Shown: positions 26,498 through 36,308, numbered from the stretch's first letter. The stretch: DNA of 64,000 nt from Lyngbya aestuarii BL J (GCF_000478195.2 NZ_AUZM01000003.1:1-64000), one strand, 5' to 3'. Translations and numbers: made by a program. Notes: generated by a model from the letters alone, not told the origin.

Positions 26498-28975
26498 TCA
26501 GGTTTGGGAAAACTGGGGCTGAAAATTACTTTGATGTAAGGTTAACAGAGTCAAGTTTTTGAATAACCAATAATTGCGGTAATCAAACAACACAATATCC
26601 AATGCTTCGACAAGATTCACCTCTAAATCTTTATTTTGGATATCGACAATCATCTGATAGATGAGTTCAAAGATGATTCGTTGTTCTTTATCCATAAACA
26701 CAAAATTACCATTCTCGGCATTGCGAAATTGTTCAAGAAATTCAGCACTTTTTTTCGCCGTAATCAAACTTTCACGGGATTCTCGACAGAGATTAAATTG
26801 AATTTCAGGATGATTAATGACTAATTCATTCCAGTTGCGAATGCGGTGATAAAATCGAGTTCCGCCTTGATGTAAAAAACCCACAGCAAATTGATGAGTT
26901 GCCGTTTGAATGACTAAATGTTCAGGAAGAACCCGTCGCCCTAAGCGTAAGACATCAAATTCAAGCGGAGAAATGACTGATCGCAAAGACTCCAAAATCG
27001 TCGTTAATTTTCCAAGATCATCACTTTCAGTAATAATTTGAGGTTTGCTGTAGTTTTCTTCTAAACTCAGACGTTGCTGGCTTAAATAGTCTTGAACTTG
27101 TAGCTTGATGGGGGAATTTTGGGGAACATGAGGTGTAATAACCGAGGGCGGATCAGATAAGATTCCATTCCCATTTTCAGTGATATTTAAGGTTTGGGTA
27201 ATTTTGAGAATCACCTGTTTCATTTGGGCGACTTCTGCGGTTAGCTGTTGAATTTGTTGTTCAACTTCGGGTTCAACAGTAGAAGTATTGGAGATTGAAG
27301 ATAAACGTTTGGGTAGGGAAATTCCTTCTATTTTGTAGCGGTAATAATCTGCTGCTGTATTGAGTGTAGCCCGAATTGAAACTTGTTCTAAAATCGTTTG
27401 AATTTCATCGGGTTCAAAAAGTTCAGAGATAGAAACTTCTGCGGTTTGTAGTTTTAAATTCAGCAGTTGTATCATTTGTTGATTGGCGGGTTTTGAGAGG
27501 AAAATCTGAGATTGAGAAACCCGATCTACAATGGAACCATCAAAGACGTGTTGAAATTGTTGCCAACGATCCGGAAAGAGATTTAAAATAATTAAGCTAT
27601 TGGGAACATGGGTAAATATTTCTTTAATGGATTCTCCAAAACTTTGTAAAAGAGGTTCGTTGGCTTTTAAACCTAGTCCTTCTAACTGATCAAAGATAAT
27701 AATCAAAGGTTCATCGAGTAAAGACAATTTACTCAAGACTTCTAACGCAGCCAGTGAAATTTCTTCCCGACTCCAATCTTCTCCCCAACTTTCGAGTCCA
27801 ACTTTATTGAGTTCTTCGGAAGATAAGTCATTTAAAGCTAACCATTGGGTAATAATTTGACGACGGTTGAAGTCAGTATAGCCACAAAAACGAATAATTC
27901 CTTTGAGAATTTGGGGGGCGTATCCGGCAGAAGAAAAGTTTCGCAACCACCAATCAGAAGCCCGTTTTTCAATATGTTGCCAATATTCTCGTTTGGTTTT
28001 CGTTTCTTCTTGTCCTAACTCGGTGAATAAGTTGAGATTTCCATCTTCAATAACTTGTAAGATTTTTTCATCTTTTTGGATTTTTGCGGTGGAATAGTAA
28101 TCTTCAGTTTTAATAATTTTGGCAAAACTATTGGCTAGCAGATGTTCAAGTTGGGTGCGATCACTTCCGGGAACATTTTGGATTAAAGATTCTAATATTC
28201 GGCTATAGGTATGAAATAAAACTGTATCTTTATTATTAGGTTGACGAATAAATAATAATCGGTTTGTTTGAAGTAAATCCTTCGCCAGACGCATCATTAA
28301 ATGAGTTTTGCCTGCTCCTGGTTCTCCAATGACAACCGCCCCTTTACTTTGATGATTGGGATCTTGTTTGATATCAATAATAATAGATTTTAAACGTTCA
28401 AACTCATTTTGAAAAATTGAGCGAAAGTCTACATGATCTTGAAACGGAGTATCAACACGACTAGAACCAAAAGGATTAGGTCTTTTTTTGAGTCTAACCT
28501 TTAAAAATTCATTCACCATCCGTCGATAAAGTTGATAGGTAAACAACGCATCATATTTAGCACGATGGGCGGAATCATGATTAAATATTTTACCGTCTAA
28601 CTTCAGATTTAGATGCTGACTTAACGCTTCTAAAGAATGGCTACCCAGTTCGGGTAAATGCTGTTGGGCGAGTTCAAAACTACACTCAAAAACTAAATGA
28701 GGCGTGGGAATTCCTACCGCCCGAAAGCTATTACGCAGCACGTCAATATCATGTCTTGCATAATGACAGATAATAGTTTTAGAATGAGCGAAGTTCAAAA
28801 AATCAGTAATAATGGTTTTGAGGGGTTTAGTTTTCGGACTAATTTTAGGATTATTAGGGTGATTGTCTGCCCAAGCTTCATAGATTAGTTTTCCCTGATG
28901 ATCAACAATCGCTATTTCCCGCAGAATTGGCTGTCCTTCGGTATCAATTACAATAAAGTCGGGATGAAATTTCAT
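26498..28975 (-). CDS. DEDDh 3'-5' exonuclease fused to a P-loop ATPase and an unknown C-terminal domain
   Basis: 825 residues from ATG 28975. Residues 1-155 form an RNase T/DnaQ-like exonuclease with all five key residues: Asp11 and Glu13 (FIVIDTEG), Asp76 (HYARHDIDVL), His137 and Asp142 (HRAKYDAL). Residues 190-500 form a P-loop ATPase with Walker A GEPGAGKT (217-224) and Walker B LIIIFDQ (Asp429), resembling AAA/STAND-type modules. A short coiled coil (570-595) precedes an unknown 180-residue C-terminal domain. The sequence is not broken. It could act in DNA or RNA repair or in phage defence; neither is shown by the context, where the neighbours are speD and a small exported protein. Confidence 0.85.
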   Translation of the reverse strand: MKFHPDFIVIDTEGQPILREIAIVDHQGKLIYEAWADNHPNNPKISPKTKPLKTIITDFLNFAHSKTIICHYARHDIDVLRNSFRAVGIPTPHLVFECSFELAQQHLPELGSHSLEALSQHLNLKLDGKIFNHDSAHRAKYDALFTYQLYRRMVNEFLKVRLKKRPNPFGSSRVDTPFQDHVDFRSIFQNEFERLKSIIIDIKQDPNHQSKGAVVIGEPGAGKTHLMMRLAKDLLQTNRLLFIRQPNNKDTVLFHTYSRILESLIQNVPGSDRTQLEHLLANSFAKIIKTEDYYSTAKIQKDEKILQVIEDGNLNLFTELGQEETKTKREYWQHIEKRASDWWLRNFSSAGYAPQILKGIIRFCGYTDFNRRQIITQWLALNDLSSEELNKVGLESWGEDWSREEISLAALEVLSKLSLLDEPLIIIFDQLEGLGLKANEPLLQSFGESIKEIFTHVPNSLIILNLFPDRWQQFQHVFDGSIVDRVSQSQIFLSKPANQQMIQLLNLKLQTAEVSISELFEPDEIQTILEQVSIRATLNTAADYYRYKIEGISLPKRLSSISNTSTVEPEVEQQIQQLTAEVAQMKQVILKITQTLNITENGNGILSDPPSVITPHVPQNSPIKLQVQDYLSQQRLSLEENYSKPQIITESDDLGKLTTILESLRSVISPLEFDVLRLGRRVLPEHLVIQTATHQFAVGFLHQGGTRFYHRIRNWNELVINHPEIQFNLCRESRESLITAKKSAEFLEQFRNAENGNFVFMDKEQRIIFELIYQMIVDIQNKDLEVNLVEALDIVLFDYRNYWLFKNLTLLTLHQSNFQPQFSQT

Positions 28976-29228
28976 AATCGTTTTAAGTACAAATACGACT
29001 CATTTAGACTGATGCGGTGTATGATTCGCTGAATCCGGATTGTGACACCAGCAGGGAAATCGTAAACTGCAACCTACTGTTATTGTGCCACAAATCGTAA
29101 CTCTGGCCACAGGCTGTTTACAGATTGCAATAAATAAAGAATAAACAACCGTAGTAATGAAGATAAAATCAACTTTAATTCTCTAATAAAAGGGAATTTT
29201 ATCTCATTAAGTTCTAAAAAACTAAATA
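28976..29228. other. Intergenic region upstream of the exonuclease-ATPase gene
   Basis: It should hold the promoter for the leftward fusion gene. No small ORF or RNA gene is convincing. It is AT-rich with a TGTGCCACAA stretch near 29086. Confidence 0.35.
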
Positions 29229-29249
29229 GCACCGCCATGATAACGGTGC
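29215..29249 (-). terminator. Rho-independent terminator of the small exported protein gene
   Basis: On the minus strand GCACCG...CGGTGC (29249-29244 and 29234-29229) forms a 6-bp stem and is followed by TATTTAGTTTTTT. Confidence 0.7.
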
Positions 29250-29299
29250 AATTTAAAATATGAAGGACTATTTTATTCTACATTTAAGAAAGGCGATAT

Positions 29300-29638
29300 T
29301 TATCGTCCAAAAGCTTTCTTCAAGCCTTCATCGATCTGTTCTTCAACAGAAGTCGAAGTAGAATTTTCAGGTCGTTTCATTTGTTCTTTATCCGCATCTC
29401 CCTGAACTAAGTTCAAGCCGGAAGGGGCATCAGCCTTAGATTGATCTAAAGAACGAGGAGGCGTTCTGAGAACATCTTCTGATTTCTTCTGAACATCTTT
29501 AAGGGCGTCTTCTCCTTGATTATTGGCACTATTAGCAGCCATCGCCGGAAAGCCCTGGGAAATAACCAACACTGCACAAACACAAGCTACAAAGAAAATT
29601 CGAGTTAAACGCAATAGAATATTTTTCATTATTTTCAT
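29300..29638 (-). CDS. Small exported protein, possibly low-temperature-induced-protein-like
   Basis: 112 residues from ATG 29638 (ATG three codons later is also possible). A signal peptide is clear (IFFVACVCAVLVISQG, then PAMAAN, cleavage after AMA). The mature part is hydrophilic and probably helical or disordered, with DALKDVQKKSEDVLRTPPRS and a C-terminal EEQIDEGLKKAFGR. It resembles small secreted cyanobacterial proteins annotated as low-temperature-induced, by eye only. A good terminator follows. Confidence 0.6.
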   Translation of the reverse strand: MKIMKNILLRLTRIFFVACVCAVLVISQGFPAMAANSANNQGEDALKDVQKKSEDVLRTPPRSLDQSKADAPSGLNLVQGDADKEQMKRPENSTSTSVEEQIDEGLKKAFGR

Positions 29639-29780
29639 CTCTCAAACTGAAATCACAAAACATTTATAGCAGAAAAAACCGAGCTTCTCACTCTATCAAA
29701 GGAAAGAGATTTTTTAAAGAGAAATAAATCAGGTTTTCTGCAAAAAAAACCTCAAAAAAAATTTAATCCTTTCCCTCCTC

Positions 29781-31262
29781 TCAAAACAGACTATCGCCAG
29801 GATCAGGGACATCTGGATCTGGTTCTTCCCGCTCTTGACGAAGTTGTTCTGCTTCTGCCAATGTCTGTTCTGGGTCATCTTTACTAGAGCGTTGAATATA
29901 GTTTAACTTCAATTCCTCTAAGAGATCAAATAGCCAAACTTGTAATTCCGATTGGGTTACTTCATCCTGAAGTTCTTGACGTAAAACTGATTTAAAATTT
30001 ACACTCAGTTTGTTAAAAAGTTCTCGACCTTCCGCATCCGAATAAGATGTAGATAAAACATCATAACTCGCATTGGCTAAATAATCGGCAAGTTGATCAA
30101 TAACACTTGAAGGAAGGCCTTTCAATCCCGGAACTTGTTTTAATCCTTGATAAAAGTCTGATTGTGTTAATGTACCCTTTAAGCTATGACGTAATAAATC
30201 TTCTATATCCGGCTGAACTTGCGGTAAGACACGATAAATAGAGAGTTGTAAAATCCGATCTATAATCGCATCCATTTTGTCAATTTCGCTGACTTGAATA
30301 TAGGGATCGGGTTCAAAGATTGAACGAGCCATTTCTCCGGTTTGAACGGAATCTTTGGCTTGATTGACGACTTGTACCATCAAGAAAGTTGAAATCCGAT
30401 CAGCAAGATAAGCAGAGGGTTCATGAGTGATTTGGGCTAAGATTCGTTCGAGATTAAATAAACCTGATTTATGAACTCGAACAGAGACAGGAATAATTCG
30501 CAGCCAACGCCAAGTTGGAAGTAAAAATAGCCAATCATACCAGCGTCGCAGCATCCCATCAAACCAACTCACTCCCGGTTGTCGTCTGGAAATAATTAGG
30601 GTTCGTACGAGAAAATCTCCCCCTAAAAAGATGATAAAATAGATATCTATTTTCCAAAAATTATCAATATATTGACCATTTTCATCAACGGATCTGAAGT
30701 AGTTTACTTCTAAAAGTGGACTAATTTTCTCGTCAAAAAAACTCAAAGCATTCGTAATGCCAACTTCTGTTAAATAGTTTTGACTCCAAAATTGAGTAAA
30801 AGCTTGTTGAGCGTAGGGAATCTCAATATGATATTCCATACGACGCTTGAGTTTAGCAAATGTCCCAAATTTGTTGGAAACATCAAAGGGATTTTCTGCA
30901 ATAATACTTTGACTTTGTTGACGCAGATCTGCTAAAATATCAGCAGTTTGTTTAGATTTTAATCCCGATTGAGTTAGTTCAGATTTGAAAACTTCAACAG
31001 TCTCAATGTAGTGGGTTGTATCTGGATGAGGTTCAATCCCTTTCACCGGGTCATAGAGTTTGATTATAATCGGAAAATGTCTAAGATAAACATCTCGTAG
31101 AGGAACATAACTAATATTTAAAAAGACTAAACAGAGATTAAGCAGAGCAATCAGAGCAACAAACTTACTCCACCATTTCCATTGAAATTTTAGCTGAGAA
31201 TCTTCGTCGGGTGAGTTAGACGAAAAAGGCTGTTGAGTTTTGGGTTTATTTAAAGAGGTCAT
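29781..31262 (-). CDS. Conserved cyanobacterial membrane protein, function unknown
   Basis: 493 residues from ATG 31262. One membrane segment near residues 35-55 (FVALIALLNLCLVFLNISYV), a soluble part of about 160 residues, a second segment near 205-225 (IYFIIFLGGDFLVRTLIIS), an amphipathic stretch LFLLPTWRWLRIIPV, and a long helical C-terminal half with an acidic tail. The LLPTWRWLRIIPVSVRV part resembles a transporter or channel S4-like turn, but no pore motif is seen. The ATG follows the deaminase stop with no gap (TAAATG), so it is translationally coupled to that gene. Confidence 0.65.
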   Translation of the reverse strand: MTSLNKPKTQQPFSSNSPDEDSQLKFQWKWWSKFVALIALLNLCLVFLNISYVPLRDVYLRHFPIIIKLYDPVKGIEPHPDTTHYIETVEVFKSELTQSGLKSKQTADILADLRQQSQSIIAENPFDVSNKFGTFAKLKRRMEYHIEIPYAQQAFTQFWSQNYLTEVGITNALSFFDEKISPLLEVNYFRSVDENGQYIDNFWKIDIYFIIFLGGDFLVRTLIISRRQPGVSWFDGMLRRWYDWLFLLPTWRWLRIIPVSVRVHKSGLFNLERILAQITHEPSAYLADRISTFLMVQVVNQAKDSVQTGEMARSIFEPDPYIQVSEIDKMDAIIDRILQLSIYRVLPQVQPDIEDLLRHSLKGTLTQSDFYQGLKQVPGLKGLPSSVIDQLADYLANASYDVLSTSYSDAEGRELFNKLSVNFKSVLRQELQDEVTQSELQVWLFDLLEELKLNYIQRSSKDDPEQTLAEAEQLRQEREEPDPDVPDPGDSLF

Positions 31263-31697
31263 TTACTTGAACAATGCCAGACAATCTTCAGCGAGAATAC
31301 CTTGAGTAATTTTAATATCTTGAAATCCTTTTTTGACCACAGCTTCACAAGATAAATCAATTTGCGGTGAACCGAGTTGAATAAGTTGTTGAGTCGAAGC
31401 TCCAAACACAATTTCAGATAAACCAGCCCAAACACAAGCTGCTGCACACATCGGACAAGGTTCACAAGTTGTATACAGGGTATACCCCTTTAAAACATCG
31501 AGAGAATAAGATTTGTTTTCTAAAGTAAATTGACGTAAAACATTAATCTCAGCATGAGCCGTAACATCATTATCCCTTTGAGCCGTATTATATCCCTGCA
31601 CCACAATTTTATTTTCTTTAACTAAAACTGCCCCATAAGGCATATCTCCTTTTTTAGCTTCTTCTAGAGCAATTTTCATGTAATCTTCGGCTGTCAT
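31263..31697 (-). CDS. Nucleoside/guanine deaminase family protein
   Basis: 144 residues from ATG 31697. Zinc-dependent cytidine/deoxycytidylate deaminase fold: HAEINVL supplies the zinc His and catalytic Glu, and CEPCPMCAA supplies the two zinc Cys. Other features are PYGAVLV near the N-terminus and EIVFGAS. It may act on guanine, or be a TadA-like tRNA adenosine deaminase; the sequence VTAHAEINVLRQF and overall length suit the guanine deaminase (GuaD) branch better. The stop is directly joined to the ATG of the next gene. Confidence 0.85.
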   Translation of the reverse strand: MTAEDYMKIALEEAKKGDMPYGAVLVKENKIVVQGYNTAQRDNDVTAHAEINVLRQFTLENKSYSLDVLKGYTLYTTCEPCPMCAAACVWAGLSEIVFGASTQQLIQLGSPQIDLSCEAVVKKGFQDIKITQGILAEDCLALFK

Positions 31698-31822
31698 ACT
31701 CTTACTTTTAAATATTTACTGATTCACCGCTCAAATTGAGTAGATAACCCTAGAAGATATTCTTGTTTTTTAGATTAACAAATTACGACTAGGGTTAATG
31801 ATGAATTAATCCTTAATAACCT

Positions 31823-32287
31823 TTAAGCTTTCTGCCAAATTTCTTTGACTTTTCCGGGCATAAATTCAGAAATCTCTTGAATTCGGCTTTGAGAAAGTTC
31901 ATTTTTTGTGGCTGCAAAAACAGCTTCAATAATGGTTTCACCCGACATTCCTTTGGGCGATCCTCCTTCTTGTTCAATCCGAAAAATAAATGTGTTATCA
32001 TCGAATTTCAGAGGCGGACGAACTCGACTCAGCCAAGCAACAATAGGATTTGTATCTTTCCAAAGGGCAGAAATTTCGGATTTCAGAGTTTTATCGTCTG
32101 TCGGTTGAGCTTCTTCGTGAAGTTCAGATGCAACGCGATCTGATGATTCTGTCGGCATTAAGTCACGCATTGTCCGAAACACGATCTCACTGAGATCTCT
32201 AGCCTCATACAAATCGTTGAGTCCAGCTTGATTTTTAACTTTCTCCAAGAAAGCTGCGTTGGTTTGAGAGATTTGAGGGGTTTCCAT
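31823..32287 (-). CDS. DUF2267 domain protein
   Basis: 154 residues from ATG 32287. It is all-helical: AAFLEKVKNQAGLNDLYEA then AREVFRTM-like DLSEIVFRTMRDLMP, SSDRVASELHEE, and a C-terminal helix pair with FMPGKVKEIW. DUF2267 proteins are small, soluble and of unknown role, often near stress genes. It is upstream of the deaminase on the same strand with about 125 nt between them. Confidence 0.8.
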   Translation of the reverse strand: METPQISQTNAAFLEKVKNQAGLNDLYEARDLSEIVFRTMRDLMPTESSDRVASELHEEAQPTDDKTLKSEISALWKDTNPIVAWLSRVRPPLKFDDNTFIFRIEQEGGSPKGMSGETIIEAVFAATKNELSQSRIQEISEFMPGKVKEIWQKA

Positions 32288-32491
32288 TTTATTTAGATCT
32301 AAATCCTAATTTTATCAGGTAATACAACGCTATAGTCTATCACGGTTCTGTGCATCCTACCCAGGATGAGTTTTTAAAATGAAAATTATATCGATATAAG
32401 CATTAATCTCTTTCTTCGGGTAGAGGATAAAAACTTTTTAAAATGGAATAATTAGTTAGGATATATTATAATTTTTCAAGGAGTAGCTTTT

Positions 32492-32746
32492 ATGGCCCCG
32501 ACTCAACCCCTAACCGGAACAGAACTGATTGATTGTGCCAAAGCAAGTGCTAATCTGGGTTTGAAAGAAGCGGCTCAAAACTCGGGCTATGGTGAAGATA
32601 TTGAGAGCTTTCAAAAAAATCTTAAACAAGCTTGTGACCACATTGGGGTCAGCATTGATGGTTTGAGTGATCTAGTCACTCCGCAGCAACAAGTTAAACA
32701 AGGACAAGGTATAGAAATTGCACCTGATAGTAAAAATTCTCTCTAG
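32492..32746 (+). CDS. Small conserved cyanobacterial protein
   Basis: 84 residues from ATG 32492, with AAGGAG 8 nt upstream. No signal peptide or membrane segment. The core TGTELIDCAKASANLGLKEA and SFQKNLKQACDHIGV looks helical, with two Cys. It resembles small cyanobacterial hypothetical proteins. A terminator hairpin follows. Confidence 0.65.
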   Translation: MAPTQPLTGTELIDCAKASANLGLKEAAQNSGYGEDIESFQKNLKQACDHIGVSIDGLSDLVTPQQQVKQGQGIEIAPDSKNSL

Positions 32747-32788
32747 AAAGTTGAGTTAATAAAATAGATTGATTTCTATTGTCAGTTA

Positions 32789-32816
32789 GGGTGAGTTGAG
32801 AGAATGCTGCTCACCC
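32789..32816. terminator. Bidirectional hairpin between convergent genes
   Basis: GGGTGAG (32789-32795) pairs with CTCACCC (32810-32816). CATTTT follows on the plus strand. It lies between the small protein gene and mscS, which converge. Confidence 0.55.
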
Positions 32817-32833
32817 CATTTTAGGAGTTTTGA

Positions 32834-33739
32834 TTAGAGACGCAACGCATCTTCAGAACGCCCATCAGAATTCGGTGTCGGCATATAATCATTATACTGA
32901 TCCTGATTGTAGAAGTAAAGCGTCCGAATCGGATAAGGAATATTGATATCTGCTTGATCAAAGGCTTCTTTAATCGCGACAATTGCTCGAGTTTGAACGT
33001 GACGAACTAGCTTTTGTCGAGGTTTAGTCCAGTAGCGAACGATAAAGTCTATTGAACTATCCCCAAAACTGACTAAATCAATTTCTATTTCCGGATTTTC
33101 TAAGACCCCTTCGACTTGAGAAATTGTTTCTTTTAGAAGTTGAGATGCTTGGCGTAAAGACGTATTATAATCAACACCAACTCCTAAATCTGTTCGTCGG
33201 TAAGCAAAAGCTGTCCTCACTTGAACTGCACTGGTAAATACTGTGGCATTCGGAATTAAGATCCGTTCTCCCTGGTAAGTCAGCATTTGTGTGGTGCGAA
33301 TATCGATTTGTTCAACGGTTCCTTCGTACTCCCCGATAACCACCTGATCATTAATCTGAAAAGGTTCTTGAAGAAGTAATAAAATCCCCGCCAAAAAGTT
33401 TTTAAATATATCTTGAAAGGCAAATCCAATCGCAACAGAACTCAGTCCTAAAGTCGCAATAACATCTCCTAACCGTAAACCCGGAAAGGTAATAACACAA
33501 GCTAAAACTACCCCAACAACCCAAACTCCAATATGACTCAGTTTAGCGATTAGGAGCTGTAAAGACTGACTCCGAACCGTTTTAGTCGTAAGTTTCTTAA
33601 CAAGTTGCTCTAAAAACTGAGCAGCATAACGAGTTAAAAAAAGGATAATTATAGCCGTTATAATAGCAGGGATAAGTTTAACTCCACTGCCAACCATCTC
33701 TCGTATACTGTCTTTTACGGTGTTAAACAACTGATCCAT
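32834..33739 (-). CDS. MscS-family mechanosensitive channel
   Basis: 301 residues from ATG 33739. Three membrane segments are visible: near residues 20-40 (LIPAIITAIIILFLTRYAA), 65-85 (LSHIGVWVVGVVLACVITF) and 92-120 (the pore-lining LGLSSVAIGFAFQDIFKNFLAGI). The beta domain follows with PFQINDQVVIGEYEGTVEQI and LIPNATVF. The length matches E. coli MscS (286). It releases osmolytes upon hypo-osmotic shock, which would fit a cell that makes trehalose. Confidence 0.93.
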   Translation of the reverse strand: MDQLFNTVKDSIREMVGSGVKLIPAIITAIIILFLTRYAAQFLEQLVKKLTTKTVRSQSLQLLIAKLSHIGVWVVGVVLACVITFPGLRLGDVIATLGLSSVAIGFAFQDIFKNFLAGILLLLQEPFQINDQVVIGEYEGTVEQIDIRTTQMLTYQGERILIPNATVFTSAVQVRTAFAYRRTDLGVGVDYNTSLRQASQLLKETISQVEGVLENPEIEIDLVSFGDSSIDFIVRYWTKPRQKLVRHVQTRAIVAIKEAFDQADINIPYPIRTLYFYNQDQYNDYMPTPNSDGRSEDALRL

Positions 33740-34170
33740 GATGATAGAATAATTAGTCCTTAGATTTTAACTTTTTGGGTTATTCAAAATTCAGTAGATG
33801 TCCCGGATATTACCTCGTCTTCATTAAATTCTTCCGGATTAACTCAAAATTCCAGCTCAATATTGAGAGAGGCGCGAGAATTTGCTACTATACTATACCA
33901 TAACCAAAAATTTCAAGAGTCTATCTTAGGGTATAAATTCTCAAATTAGAGTTGTGTTTATCCTTTCCGGGTTAAAAAAACGCTTCAAACTCCCTCGATA
34001 AAACCCCTGAAAAATTCACCTTTGTCTGTGATTGCTTTCCAAAGATAAAATCGTACTTCGATCAGTTTACCTCCTCAGATAGAAGCCTTTCCAGAATTAA
34101 ATTTGATAAGCTTTAGAAAATAAGAAATATAAATTTTAACTTTTTATTTAAAAAACAAAGAAATTTAACC
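33740..34170. other. AT-rich intergenic region between divergent mscS and a small exported protein
   Basis: 431 bp with no gene seen. It holds both promoters. No strong hairpin or tandem repeat is apparent. Confidence 0.35.
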
Positions 34171-34488
34171 ATGAAAAAACATCTTTTTTACCAAACTCTG
34201 GCAACCAGTTTTATTGCAGTCAGTTTACTTCTTTCCCCGTTTCATCGAGCCGCTTTTGCTCAAAATAATAATAACACTCCTAACAATGCCGAAGAAAACT
34301 TAGATCAAGCCGGAGAAAATCTCCAAAACGCTGGAGAAAATCTTATAGAAGCCACTGACGAAGCCACAACAGAAGCTCAACAACAGATTGCAGAAACAGC
34401 GAATGTAGTCGAACAAAAAGCCAACTGGGGATGGTTAGGGTTATTCGGTTTATTGGGTTTATTCGGACTCGCAGGTAAAGGAAAATAA
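34171..34488 (+). CDS. Small exported protein with a WGWLGLFGLLGLFG C-terminal segment
   Basis: 105 residues from ATG 34171. N-terminal signal peptide (FIAVSLLLSPFHRAAFAQ, cleavage after FAQ or AFA). The middle is a Gln/Asn/Ala-rich helix (NLDQAGENLQNAGENLIEA with an 11-residue-like spacing). The end is WGWLGLFGLLGLFGLAGKGK, a hydrophobic Gly/Leu repeat followed by basic residues. This is the layout of WGxxGxxG-type membrane-anchored proteins. Confidence 0.7.
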   Translation: MKKHLFYQTLATSFIAVSLLLSPFHRAAFAQNNNNTPNNAEENLDQAGENLQNAGENLIEATDEATTEAQQQIAETANVVEQKANWGWLGLFGLLGLFGLAGKGK

Positions 34489-34553
34489 AAAGTCGTTCAT
34501 CACTATGAAACCGATCCGAATCTCGTTAGAACTCCCTCAAGAGATGATCGACA

Positions 34554-35684
34554 TTAAGGAAAGAGTGATAACTGTTCTTCTGGCGGTGAATACCCTAAAT
34601 GTTTCCACGCTGAAGCTGTTGCTAATCGTCCACGATGCGTGCGTTGTAAAAAACCAATTTGCATTAAATAAGGTTCATAAACCTCCTCAATGGTTTGAGC
34701 ATCTTCGCCCGTTGTCGCTGCCATTGTTTCTAACCCAACTGGCCCGCCATTAAAGTTTTCAATCATCATTTGTAACAGGTGTCGATCCGTCCAATCTAAT
34801 CCCATCGGATCAACATTAAACAGTTGTAAAGCAGTGGCGGCAATCTCTCCTGTAATCGGCCCTGAAGCCTTAACTTCTACATAATCTCGCACTCGTTTTA
34901 ACAGACGATTAGCAATTCTAGGAGTCCCTCGTGAACGACGGGCAATTTCTTCAGCACCATCGGAATTAATTGGGGTATTTAAAAGTTTAGCGGTACGTTC
35001 TACAATTAAACTCAATTCATCCACTTCATAAAACCGTAACCGTTGAATTAATCCAAAGCGATCGCGTAAAGGAGACGTTAACGCCCCGATGCGAGTCGTC
35101 GCCCCCACAATAGTAAATGGAGTCAGTGGAATACTGCGAGTTTTTGCAGATCGACCTTGACCAATCGTAATATCCAGACGGCAATCTTCCATCGCCGGAT
35201 AAAGTATTTCTTCCGCCATTTTTGATAAGCGGTGAATTTCATCAATAAACAGAATTTCGCCCGGTTTAAGATTCACCAATAATCCGGCAATATCACGCGG
35301 TTTTTCAATAGCCGGAGCCGTGGTAATCTTACAAGTAACTCCCATTTCTGACGCTAAAATTAACGCCATTGTTGTTTTTCCTAACCCCGGTGGCCCGTAA
35401 AGCAACAAGTGATCGAGGGTTTCATTACGAGATTTCGCCGCCGCGATCGCAATTGCCAGAACTTCTTTTAAATCCTTTTGACCGATATAATCACAAATAC
35501 GCTGCGGTCGAATCGATTCATCTTGTTTGGGGTTAACTTGTTCATCAGTTGTTTCTTGAGGTTCAAGAAGATGGTCGTCAGTCGGTCGAGATTGAGATTT
35601 TTCGGTTTTTTCCGAACCTACAGACGCCCGCTTTTTGCGGGAATTGGGGTCAGTTGGTTGTGATTTTGATGAAATAATTGCCAT
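34554..35684 (-). CDS. ruvB: Holliday junction ATP-dependent helicase RuvB
   Basis: 376 residues from ATG 35684. RuvB drives branch migration with RuvA. Walker [10 protein letters not shown], Walker B FIDEIHRL, sensor [18 protein letters not shown] with the arginine finger, and the C-terminal winged helix [13 protein letters not shown] are visible. A 50-residue N-terminal extension rich in Ser, Lys and charged residues ([15 protein letters not shown]) precedes the core, a feature of many cyanobacterial RuvB. Its promoter shares a short region with the divergent gene at 35775. Confidence 0.97.
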   Translation of the reverse strand: MAIISSKSQPTDPNSRKKRASVGSEKTEKSQSRPTDDHLLEPQETTDEQVNPKQDESIRPQRICDYIGQKDLKEVLAIAIAAAKSRNETLDHLLLYGPPGLGKTTMALILASEMGVTCKITTAPAIEKPRDIAGLLVNLKPGEILFIDEIHRLSKMAEEILYPAMEDCRLDITIGQGRSAKTRSIPLTPFTIVGATTRIGALTSPLRDRFGLIQRLRFYEVDELSLIVERTAKLLNTPINSDGAEEIARRSRGTPRIANRLLKRVRDYVEVKASGPITGEIAATALQLFNVDPMGLDWTDRHLLQMMIENFNGGPVGLETMAATTGEDAQTIEEVYEPYLMQIGFLQRTHRGRLATASAWKHLGYSPPEEQLSLFP

Positions 35685-35774
35685 GACGGGCGAATTTTAC
35701 CTTCCGTCGGATTTCTTCATTGTGCCACAATGCTGATAATCTCAAAAATGGTATCAAATTATTCACCTTTTTTT

Positions 35775-36308
35775 ATGACTTCTCCCTCTACCGAGTCCAA
35801 TTCCGAAGATCTCACCTTTGAACAAGCGATCGCCCAAACTCAAACCTTACTGGAGGACATGGCTGCAAACGCCTTATCCGAGTCGGAAACCCAAGCCGCG
35901 ATCGCGAATTTAGTTAAAACTCACAATGGCGCCAGAGGGTTTTTTGTCACCTATCTCACCGATCCTCGTGATTTTGTAGATCGTCCCTCAGAAGCGGTTA
36001 TACGGGGTTTAGAAGCCTCTGATCAAGTCCCTGATCTACTGATCAAAAATGTGGCGATGTCTGCGGCTATGGGGGTTCATCATCGTCGTCACCAACGCGA
36101 AGAAATGGCCGTCGGTTCAGATCGGGTGCGATCGCGATCGGTTCATCTGATTCAATCTTTAAACATTCCCGTTTTGGATACAATGGTTAAGCAACTTTTA
36201 GAAAGTGCAAAAACGGGAGGGGGTGAATACCAAAGTTTTATCGAACGTTGGGGTTATGACACCGAACAAAAAGAAGCGATCGTACAGGCAATACATCCTT
36301 TGATCTAA
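35775..36308 (+). CDS. Conserved cyanobacterial protein, function unknown
   Basis: 177 residues from ATG 35775; upstream in-frame ATGs at 35730 and 35748 are possible. It is soluble and helical. Notable parts are LVKTHNGARGFFVTYLTD, LIKNVAMSAAMGVHHRRHQ and HLIQSLNIPVLDTMVKQLL. The HHRRHQREEM cluster is unusual. I know similar proteins in cyanobacteria only, without a function. It is divergent from ruvB. The DNA carries several HIP1-like sites. Confidence 0.6.
   Translation: MTSPSTESNSEDLTFEQAIAQTQTLLEDMAANALSESETQAAIANLVKTHNGARGFFVTYLTDPRDFVDRPSEAVIRGLEASDQVPDLLIKNVAMSAAMGVHHRRHQREEMAVGSDRVRSRSVHLIQSLNIPVLDTMVKQLLESAKTGGGEYQSFIERWGYDTEQKEAIVQAIHPLI

Noticed and set aside
34505-34753. Plus-strand frame overlapping the 3' end of ruvB
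   Set aside because: It is mostly antisense to ruvB and has no recognisable domain.
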